From: Thermoleophilia bacterium
Lineage (GTDB): Bacteria > Actinomycetota > Thermoleophilia > Gaiellales > Gaiellaceae
Direction: 5' to 3'
DNA length: 18,976 nt
NCBI GenBank assembly: GCA_014534295.1
Contig: JACVRU010000015.1
Coordinates: 1 to 18,976 of the forward strand
The translations under genes and the position numbers were made by a program. The notes beneath the pieces were generated by a model. The model searched no databases. It worked only from the letters and a program-made list of their open reading frames with translations, and was not told where the DNA came from. Shown here one piece after another: positions 7,142-12,720 of the stretch. Position 1 is the stretch's first letter, and each line of letters opens with the position of its first letter.

Positions 7142-7286
7142 CCGGCGAGGGCAGGTCTTCTGACTCGGGGCTCCCCCTCCGCCGCCTTCCCGGCCTCGCG
7201 GCCAGTGGCGTCGTGGCGGAGGGCATCTCCCCTCACAGCGGCGGGACCGTCCCGGACTCGCACCGGGTTCCCTTTCCGCTCGCCGG
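7142..7286 (-). ncRNA. Cobalamin (B12) riboswitch
   Basis: The minus strand carries the conserved elements of the cobalamin riboswitch in order: GGGAACCCGGTGCGAGTCC, the GGGACGGTCCCGCCGCTGTGA block (cited in part), the B12 box GACGCCACTGG, GGGAAGGCGG, and the closing AGTCAGAAGACCTGCC. The ends pair as a perfect eight-base P1 helix, CCGGCGAG (7279-7286) with CTCGCCGG (7142-7149). A P5-like hairpin GAGGG-loop-CCCTC is also present. It lies 32 nt upstream of the first DUF4430 start, which places the six-gene ECF operon under corrinoid control. By analogy with known members, binding of adenosyl- or another cobalamin should reduce expression. Which cobalamin form it prefers cannot be read safely from the sequence. 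Confidence 0.96.
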
Positions 7287-7297
7287 TTGACGACGCG

Positions 7298-7307
7298 AGA
7301 CTACCAT
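7298..7307. promoter_or_regulatory. Overlapping divergent -10 boxes for the B12 operon and the vanZ-like operon
   Basis: The ten bases AGACTACCAT read TACCAT on the plus strand (7302-7307), six bases before the vanZ-like ATG, and TAGTCT on the minus strand (7303 down to 7298), about a dozen bases before riboswitch P1. Both fit TAnnnT and share the central TA. No good -35 hexamer is visible for either direction, so this is a suggestion only. Confidence 0.4.
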
Positions 7308-7313
7308 CGCCGG

Positions 7314-7652
7314 ATGGCCCCGAGGAGCGTCGCCTTCGCGTGGCTGCCGGTGGTCGCGTGGGCCGGCGTCATCTTCGCCCTCTCGTCGATCCCGGGGCTG
7401 GGCACGGGCCTCGGCGTCTGGGATCTCGTCCTCCGCAAGCTGGCGCACGTGGCGGAGTACGCCGTGTTCGGACTCTTCCTCGCGCGCGCGGCCCCGACCG
7501 CGGCCGCCCTGGCGCTCGGCGTCGCGTACGCGGTCACCGACGAGGTGCACCAGGCCTTCGTCTCCGGCCGCCAGGGCTCGCCGCTCGACGTCGCGGTGGA
7601 CGCGGTCGGCGTTCTCCTCGGCGTCGCCGCCTACCGCCGGCTCGTGCGATGA
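7314..7652 (+). CDS. VanZ-like membrane protein
   Basis: A 112-residue protein with about three to four hydrophobic segments and the two conserved VanZ-family signatures: RKLAHVAEYAVFG (41-53) and TDEVHQAFVSGRQGS (75-89), followed by LDVAVDAVG. In family members these polar residues line a membrane pocket. VanZ itself gives low-level teicoplanin resistance, but most members are unrelated to resistance and of unknown biochemical role; that is probably so here. The ATG at 7314 is favoured over TTG at 7287, because a TACCAT box ends six bases before it (a leaderless arrangement) and the longer form would start with polar residues unlike the family. Its stop overlaps the HAD gene as ATGA. It is first in a five-gene plus-strand run ending at 10270. 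Confidence 0.88.
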   Translation: MAPRSVAFAWLPVVAWAGVIFALSSIPGLGTGLGVWDLVLRKLAHVAEYAVFGLFLARAAPTAAALALGVAYAVTDEVHQAFVSGRQGSPLDVAVDAVGVLLGVAAYRRLVR

Positions 7653-8080
7653 GGGCCGTCGCGGTCGACCTGGACGGTGTGCTCGGGGACACGCGGCCGC
7701 TCTGGCGCGAGTGGCTCGCCGACGTGTCGCGACGGGCCCGGATCGCGCTACCCGACGATGCCTCCGCGGAACTCCTGGACGAGCGCGTGGGCAACTGGCT
7801 GCCGCTGCTCGAGCGCTATGCGGAGGAGCATGCGCCCGTGCACCTGCGACGGGCCGCGGAGGCCGCGGCCGCTCTGCGGCGGCTCCAGGCGGCGGGCGTG
7901 CAGATCGGCGTCTTCACGGAGTCGCCCGAGCCGCTGGCCCGCGTCGCGCTGGCGCAGCTGGGCGCCGGTCGCCGCGTCTCGATGCTGGAGGCGGGGCCGG
8001 GCGCCCTCGAGCGGCTGCTCGACCGGCTCGGCGCGGAGACGCCGGTGGTCCGCTCGCGCGCCGACCTGGCCGCGCTCTAG
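7649..8080 (+). CDS. HAD-like protein, short and degenerate
   Basis: A 143-residue protein that opens with HAD motif I, VAVDLDGVLGDT (4-15), with nucleophile-type Asp7 and Asp9. Motif II is plausible at FTES (89-92). The helical cap between them is short. The motif III lysine and the motif IV GDxxxD acidic pair are not found. After LEAGPGALERLLDRLG the chain ends in a TPVVRSRADLAAL tail, resembling the normal end of HAD domains but without the usual acidic loop before it. It may be an inactive or specialised HAD. Activity and substrate cannot be assigned. It overlaps the vanZ-like stop as ATGA, so the two are likely translated together. No frameshift that would restore motif IV is evident in the 11 nt that follow. 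Confidence 0.75.
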   Translation: MRAVAVDLDGVLGDTRPLWREWLADVSRRARIALPDDASAELLDERVGNWLPLLERYAEEHAPVHLRRAAEAAAALRRLQAAGVQIGVFTESPEPLARVALAQLGAGRRVSMLEAGPGALERLLDRLGAETPVVRSRADLAAL

Positions 8081-8083
8081 AGT
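8078..8083 (+). promoter_or_regulatory. Possible -10 box (TAGAGT) before the small coiled-coil gene
   Basis: TAGAGT overlaps the HAD stop codon and ends eight bases before the ATG at 8092, the same spacing range as the other TAnnnT boxes here. No Shine-Dalgarno precedes that ATG. It could provide an internal leaderless start for the coiled-coil/cyclase/methyltransferase genes. Chance occurrence cannot be excluded. Confidence 0.25.
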
Positions 8084-8091
8084 CCCCGGCG

Positions 8092-8313
8092 ATGGAGCAC
8101 AAGGAGCTCTCCGACCGGCAGTTCGAGGCCGTGCTCGAGCGCCTCGACCGGCTCTGCGACGAGGTGGCCTCCCTCAACCGCCGCCTCGACCGGAGCGACG
8201 ACCTCCAGCGGATGGTGCACGAGCTCCAGAGCCTGAACGAATCGCTCCAGGCGCTCGCCTACGCGGCGCTCGGCCAGGCGGGTCCGCAGGTCCGCCGCCG
8301 CCGCGCGGGCTGA
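8092..8313 (+). CDS. Small coiled-coil protein, unknown function
   Basis: A 73-residue soluble protein of high charge. Residues about 6-58 form heptad-like helices (FEAVLERLDRLCDEVASLN, then LQRMVHELQSLNESLQAL) typical of a short coiled coil, with a basic tail VRRRRAG. No known family is recognised. Two points support it as a real gene: it fills the space between two well-defined genes in an otherwise tight operon, and its TGA overlaps the adenylate cyclase ATG as TGATG (8311-8315). Because it is co-translated with the cyclase it could be an interaction partner or regulator of it, but that is context only. There is a single cysteine at position 22. Confidence 0.7.
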   Translation: MEHKELSDRQFEAVLERLDRLCDEVASLNRRLDRSDDLQRMVHELQSLNESLQALAYAALGQAGPQVRRRRAG

Positions 8314-9506
8314 TGCGCGCGGCAGCCCGGCTCGGCGCCCTCGGCGCCGACCCCTCCGACCCGCGAGAGTTGCAGGCCCGCAAACGGATGCTCCTCCTGA
8401 CGGCGGTGCTGATCCAGCCTGCCGGCCTGATCTGGGGCGCACTCTACTGGCTTTTCGACGAGCGGCTCGCGGCCCTGATCCCCTGGAGCTTCACGCCGCT
8501 CTCGCTGGTGGCGCTTGCGATCTTCGCGCGGACGCGCGACTTCGCGTGGCTCCGGACGGTCCTGCTCGCCCTGATCTTCGTGCTCCCGGCGCTGCTCCAG
8601 CTCGCCCTCGGGGGCATCACCCCCTCGAGCGGCATCATCCTCTGGGCGCTGCTCTCCCCGCTCGGCGCGGTCGTGTTCGACCGGCCGCGACGGGCTTGGG
8701 CCTGGTTCGCGGGCTTCGTCGTGCTGCTCGTCGCCGCCGAGCCGCTGGCGTCCCTGCTGCGCTCCTCGCCGAGCGAGCTCCCCGCCGAGATGGTCCGGGC
8801 GTTCGCGGTGCTCAACATCGGCGGGGTCTCGCTGATCGGGTTCACGATGCTGACCGCCTTCGCCGTCCAGCGGGAGGAGGCCCAGGGCCGCGTCGAGAGC
8901 CTGCTCCAGAACGTCCTCCCCCGGGAGATCGCGGAACGGCTCAAGGAGTCACCGCAACGGATCGCGGACCACTTCGAGGACTCGTCGATCCTCTTTGCGG
9001 ACGTCGTCGACTTCACGCCGCTCGCCGGTCGGCTCGAGCCGAGCGAGATCGTCGGGCTGCTCGACCGGCTCTTCACCGCGTTCGACGAGCTCGCAGACCG
9101 CTACGGAGTCGAGAAGATCAAGACGATCGGGGATTGCTACATGGTCGCGGCCGGAGTCCCCACGCCGAGAGCCGACCATGCGCACGCGCTCGCGCGCATG
9201 GCGCTCGAGATGCGGGAACGCGCCGCGGAGTGCGCCGCCGAGGACGGCCGCGGCCTGCGCCTCCGAATCGGGATCAGCTCCGGGCCCGTCGTCGCCGGCG
9301 TGATCGGCAGGCGACGCTTCCTCTACGACCTGTGGGGCGACGCCGTCAACATGGCCAGCCGGATGGAGTCGCACGGGACACCGGACGAGGTCCAGATCAC
9401 GCGGTCGACCTGGGAGCTCGTGCGCGACGAGTTCGAGTGCGAGCCGCTCGGCCTCGTGGACATCAAGGGCAGGGGGCCCGTCGAGACCTGGCGGTTGCTC
9501 GGATGA
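8313..9506 (+). CDS. Membrane-bound class III adenylate cyclase
   Basis: A 397-residue protein. The N-terminal half has about six hydrophobic segments (roughly 26-47, 56-72, 78-99, 104-122, 129-147 and 163-185). A signalling-type helix with LLQNVLPREIAERL (197-210) links it to a catalytic domain at about 222-397. Metal-binding aspartates are in FADVVDFT (Asp230) and TIGDCYM (Asp274). The adenine-selecting pair is lysine in EKIKTIGD (267-274) and Asp339 in YDLWGD; Asn346 and Arg350 in NMASRM complete the site. The Lys/Asp pair points to cAMP rather than cGMP. The enzyme should work as a homodimer and may sense a membrane or extracellular signal through its six-helix region. The ATG at 8313 overlaps the preceding stop, and its TGA overlaps the methyltransferase start as ATGA. 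No cAMP receptor gene is in the window. Confidence 0.92.
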   Translation: MRAAARLGALGADPSDPRELQARKRMLLLTAVLIQPAGLIWGALYWLFDERLAALIPWSFTPLSLVALAIFARTRDFAWLRTVLLALIFVLPALLQLALGGITPSSGIILWALLSPLGAVVFDRPRRAWAWFAGFVVLLVAAEPLASLLRSSPSELPAEMVRAFAVLNIGGVSLIGFTMLTAFAVQREEAQGRVESLLQNVLPREIAERLKESPQRIADHFEDSSILFADVVDFTPLAGRLEPSEIVGLLDRLFTAFDELADRYGVEKIKTIGDCYMVAAGVPTPRADHAHALARMALEMRERAAECAAEDGRGLRLRIGISSGPVVAGVIGRRRFLYDLWGDAVNMASRMESHGTPDEVQITRSTWELVRDEFECEPLGLVDIKGRGPVETWRLLG

Positions 9507-10270
9507 GCGAGCCGCAGGACCGGCCGCTCGAGCGAACGCGCCTCGAGTCTGCCGACCTGGGCGCGGCCTGGGAGCGCAACGCGGAGTCATGGCTCGCCTG
9601 GGCCCGCACGCCCGGGCACGACAGCTACTGGCTCTTCCACCGCGACCTCTTCCTGCAACTGCTGCCGCCGCCCGGCCGGCGAACGCTCGACCTGGGCTGC
9701 GGCGAGGGCCGCCTGAGCCGGGACCTCAAGGCGCTCGGCCACGACGTCGTCGGTGTCGACGCCGCCGAGACGCTCCTGGCCGCCGGGCGGACCGCCGATC
9801 CGGCTCTGCAGCTCCACGTCGCAGACGCGACGACGCTCCCCTTCGGCGACGCCTCGTTCGACCTCGTCGTCGCTTTCATGTCCCTGCAGGACATGGAGGA
9901 CCTCCGCGGCGCCGTGCGCGAGGCCGCCCGCGTGCTCGAGCGCGGCGGGCGCTTCTGCCTGGCGATCGTGCACCCGTTCAACTCGGCGGGCCGCTTCCAG
10001 GGCGACGAGCCCACGAGCCACTTCGTCGTCGAGGGCTCCCACCTGGCCGAGTCGTACTATGCGGACAGCCTCGTCCGGGGCGGGCTCGAGATGGAGTTCG
10101 TCAGCGCGCACCGGCCGCTCGAGGCGTATGCCGAGGCGCTCGCCGACGCGGGCTTCCTCGTCGAGCGGCTCCGCGAGCCCTCGCTGCCCGACCACGCGAT
10201 CCAGAGGCCGCGAGGCCGACGCTGGCAGCGCCTGCCCCTCTTCCTGCACGTGCGGGCGTTGAAGCGCTAG
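9503..10270 (+). CDS. Class I SAM-dependent methyltransferase
   Basis: A 255-residue soluble protein with a methyltransferase-11-type Rossmann core. Motif I is LDLGCGEGR (62-70) for SAM binding, and the acidic end of strand 2 is VVGVDAAE (82-89). Motif II lies in VADATTLPFGDASFDLVV (106-123) and motif III is ARVLERGGRFCLAI (142-155). The C-terminal region has SHFVVEGSHLAESYYADSL and a final RLPLFLHVRALKR, as in small-molecule methyltransferases of this superfamily. The acceptor is unknown. It is last in the vanZ-like/HAD/coiled-coil/cyclase run and starts with an ATGA overlap on the cyclase stop. Its TAG stop shares the palindrome CTAG with the stop of the convergent sugar dehydrogenase gene, so no terminator fits between the two. 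Confidence 0.9.
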   Translation: MSEPQDRPLERTRLESADLGAAWERNAESWLAWARTPGHDSYWLFHRDLFLQLLPPPGRRTLDLGCGEGRLSRDLKALGHDVVGVDAAETLLAAGRTADPALQLHVADATTLPFGDASFDLVVAFMSLQDMEDLRGAVREAARVLERGGRFCLAIVHPFNSAGRFQGDEPTSHFVVEGSHLAESYYADSLVRGGLEMEFVSAHRPLEAYAEALADAGFLVERLREPSLPDHAIQRPRGRRWQRLPLFLHVRALKR

Positions 10271-11352
10271 CCGCGGAGCCGGAAGACGGTGCCGCTCTGC
10301 GAGACGAGGTAGAGCTCGCCGCGGGCGTCCTCGCCGAAGGACGAGAACGCCGAGACCCGGAAGCCGTGGCGGCGGACGTCGCGGGCCTCGCCGCCCGAGA
10401 TCCGGAAGCTCCAGACGGTCCCACTGCAGTAGTCGCCGAAGAAGTAGCGGCCCTTTGCAGCCGCGACGCGGGTGCCCCGGTAGACGAAGCCGCCGGTGAC
10501 CGAGCAGTTGCCGCCGCCGTTCGGGTACACGTGGACGGGCATCACGAGCTCGCCGCCGGCGAGCGCGCGGTCGGAGTACTGGACCCGTCCTTCGAACCTG
10601 CTCCAGCCGTAGTTCTGGAGCCGTCCGAGCCGGGCGCGGGGCACGTAGTCGAGCTCCTCCCAGGCGTTCTGCCCGACGTCGCCGAGGTAGAGGTCGCCAG
10701 TCGCTCGGTCGAAGGAGAAGCGCCAGGGGTTCCGCAGGCCGATGGCGCTGATCAGCGGGCGTGCGCCGCGCCGGTCGACGTTGATCGTCAGCAGCTTGCC
10801 GAGCAGGCTGCTCCGGTTCTGGGCCTGGTTCTGCGGGTCGCCGCCGGAGCCGCCGTCGCCCATCCCGACGTAGAGCCGGCCGTTCGGACCGAAGGCGAGC
10901 TGGCCCCCGTTGTGGTTCGAGTACGGCTGCACGATGCGGACGAGCTGGCGGCGCGAGCGCAGGATCGCCGCCCGGCCGTTCGAGCGGTACTCGACGACGC
11001 GCGTGTGGCCGGCCGTGTCCGTGTAGTTGACGTAGAAGCGCCTGTTCTGCGCGTAGGCCGGATGGAACGCGACCGAGAGCAGCCCCCGCTCGCCGCCGCT
11101 GGCGACGAGGCCGCGGATGTCGAGGAACGTGCGCACGACCCGGCCCCGCTCGACCACCCGGATGCGGCCCGCCTGCTCGACGACGTAGAGCCGGCCCGGC
11201 TCGCTCCTCGGCGCGGCGACGTGCACAGGCGCCGACAGCCCGCCCACGACTCGCACGAGCCCCAGCGCGTCCGGCCGCTGGCCGGTCGCTCCCGCCCCGC
11301 AGGCGAGGGCGAGCAGCGCCGCGAGCATCCCGGTGACCGTGACCCCCCGCAC
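10267..11352 (-). CDS. Exported PQQ-dependent sugar dehydrogenase-like beta-propeller protein
   Basis: A 361-residue exported protein of the soluble glucose / aldose-sugar dehydrogenase (YliI, sGDH, HHIP-like) family. These six-bladed propellers oxidise sugars with PQQ. Family blocks are clear: GERGLLSVAFHP (87-98), the catalytic-His region YSNHNGGQLAFGPNG (144-158, His147), MGDGGSGGDPQNQAQN (164-179), GLRNPWRFSFD (205-215) and DVGQNAWEE (225-233). Two cysteines in GGGNCSVTGG (Cys283) and GDYCSGTVWSF (Cys309) probably pair. The first 22 residues are a signal peptide; ALAC at 15-18 resembles but does not match a lipobox. GTG at 11352 is preferred over ATG at 11328 because it supplies the basic start and lies seven bases after a TAGCTT box. 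The frame open to 11715 is rejected as it crosses trkA. PQQ genes are absent here, so cofactor use is inferred. Confidence 0.9.
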   Translation of the reverse strand: MRGVTVTGMLAALLALACGAGATGQRPDALGLVRVVGGLSAPVHVAAPRSEPGRLYVVEQAGRIRVVERGRVVRTFLDIRGLVASGGERGLLSVAFHPAYAQNRRFYVNYTDTAGHTRVVEYRSNGRAAILRSRRQLVRIVQPYSNHNGGQLAFGPNGRLYVGMGDGGSGGDPQNQAQNRSSLLGKLLTINVDRRGARPLISAIGLRNPWRFSFDRATGDLYLGDVGQNAWEELDYVPRARLGRLQNYGWSRFEGRVQYSDRALAGGELVMPVHVYPNGGGNCSVTGGFVYRGTRVAAAKGRYFFGDYCSGTVWSFRISGGEARDVRRHGFRVSAFSSFGEDARGELYLVSQSGTVFRLRG

Positions 11353-11391
11353 GCGCCACAAGCTATCTGACGCCCGCTGTAGCCTCCCGCC
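11353..11391. promoter_or_regulatory. 39-nt divergent promoter region between the dehydrogenase and trkA
   Basis: The short gap holds TAGCTT on the minus strand (11360-11365), seven bases before the dehydrogenase GTG, and TAGCCT on the plus strand (11380-11385), six bases before the trkA GTG. Neither start has a Shine-Dalgarno and there is no room for a leader, which fits leaderless transcription in both directions. No convincing -35 hexamers are seen. Confidence 0.45.
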
Positions 11392-12720
11392 GTGAAGATC
11401 GTCGTGATCGGCGCGGGCCAGGTGGGCTCGACCGTCGTCGAGGCGCTGCACGACGAGCACGAGCTGACCGTCATCGATCTCGACGGCTCGCGGCTCGGGC
11501 CGCTCTCCTACCGACACGACGTCTCGACGATCGAGGGGAACGGCGCCACGCGCAGCGTCCTGCTCGAGGCCGGGATCAAGGAGGCCGACCTGCTGATCGC
11601 CTGCAGCTCGCGGGACGAGCCGAACCTGATCGCCGCGATGCTCGCCAAAAAGCTGAACCCGGACGTCCGCGCGGTCGTCCGCGCCACCGAGGTCGAGTAC
11701 CTCGAGGCCTGGCACGAGCGCCAGCTCGACGTCGACCTCGTCGTCTCGTCCGAGATCGAGACGGCCTACGCCGTCTCACGCACGCTCGGCGTCCCCGCCG
11801 CGCGCCAGACGGACGTCTTCGCCGAGGGTCAGGTCCAGATCGTCGAGTTCGACGTCGAGCAGACCGCGGGCGACCACGCCGTGATCGGCCGCCCGCTGCG
11901 CGAGGCGCGCATCCCCGCGGACTCGAAGGTGGCGAGCATCATCCGGGGCGACTCGGCGGTCGTCCCGCGCGGCGACCAATCGATCCAGCCCGGCGACCGC
12001 GTGATCGTGATCGGGTCGCCACGCGCGGCCCAGGAGTGGAGCTCGATCATCGCCGGCGACCGGCCCCGGCTCGACGACGTCGTCGTCTACGGCGCGGGCC
12101 GGATCGGCGTCGCGGTCGCGGAGCACCTGCTCCGCCAGGGCATCCGCGTCCGCATGATCGAGAGCGACCGCGACCGGGCCCGGCTGGTCGCGGAGAAGCT
12201 TCCCGACGCGCGCGTCTTCAACGCCACCGGCATCGACCCCGACTTCCTCGAGCGCGAGCGGATCGGCCAGTCGCGCGCCGCGATCTTCGCCATGCGCGAC
12301 GACGCGAAGAACCACTACGCCGCGACGCTCGCCCGCATCCACGGCGTCGGCTTCACGATCGCGATCGTCCACGAGCCGATCTCGATCGAGGTCTTCGAGC
12401 AGGCGGGCGTCGACGTCGCGGTCAACCCGCGCCAGCTGACGGCGGAGGAGCTCGTCCGCTTCGCGCACGACCCGCGCACGCAGCAGGTCGCCATGCTCGA
12501 GGGCGACCGCTACGAGGTGCTGGACGTCACCGTCCGCCCGGAGAGCCGGCTCGTGAACACGCGCTTCCGCGACCTGCCGATGACCGGGTCGCTGATCGGC
12601 GCGATCGTCCGGGAGGGGAAGGCGATCTTCCCGCACGGCGAGGACGTGCTGCTGCCCGGCGACCGCGTGATCGTCTTCACCGAGGCCCGGCGCGCGGCCG
12701 AGGTGGAGCAAGCTCTTTGA
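11392..12720 (+). CDS. trkA: Trk potassium uptake regulatory subunit TrkA (double RCK)
   Basis: A 442-residue cytoplasmic protein with the duplicated layout of TrkA: RCK_N, RCK_C, RCK_N, RCK_C. The first nucleotide-binding motif is GAGQVG (7-12) with Asp29 in VIDLD. The second is GAGRIG (234-239) with acidic residues in MIESDRDRA. The RCK_C parts lie near 145-220 and 365-442, each with a GDRVIV strand. TrkA forms the ring that binds NAD(H) and ATP/ADP and gates the TrkH channel. The GTG start at 11392 is set by the family N-terminus MKIVVIGAG and by a TAGCCT box six bases upstream, with no Shine-Dalgarno. The stop overlaps trkH1 as TTGA, so it leads an apparent five-gene operon. It is the only full double-RCK gene seen for the two TrkH subunits. 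Confidence 0.95.
   Translation: MKIVVIGAGQVGSTVVEALHDEHELTVIDLDGSRLGPLSYRHDVSTIEGNGATRSVLLEAGIKEADLLIACSSRDEPNLIAAMLAKKLNPDVRAVVRATEVEYLEAWHERQLDVDLVVSSEIETAYAVSRTLGVPAARQTDVFAEGQVQIVEFDVEQTAGDHAVIGRPLREARIPADSKVASIIRGDSAVVPRGDQSIQPGDRVIVIGSPRAAQEWSSIIAGDRPRLDDVVVYGAGRIGVAVAEHLLRQGIRVRMIESDRDRARLVAEKLPDARVFNATGIDPDFLERERIGQSRAAIFAMRDDAKNHYAATLARIHGVGFTIAIVHEPISIEVFEQAGVDVAVNPRQLTAEELVRFAHDPRTQQVAMLEGDRYEVLDVTVRPESRLVNTRFRDLPMTGSLIGAIVREGKAIFPHGEDVLLPGDRVIVFTEARRAAEVEQAL

Noticed and set aside
7110..7226. N-terminal extension of the first DUF4430 gene into the leader
   Set aside because: It would translate the 3' part of the riboswitch. The signal peptide and strong Shine-Dalgarno fix the start at 7109.
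7287..7292. TTGACG as a -35 element for the vanZ-like gene
   Set aside because: It lies only nine bases before the TACCAT box, too close for a sigma-70 -35/-10 pair; the match is probably chance.
7314..7652. Glycopeptide resistance role for the VanZ-like protein
   Set aside because: No vanHAX or regulator genes nearby, and most VanZ-family proteins have no link to resistance.
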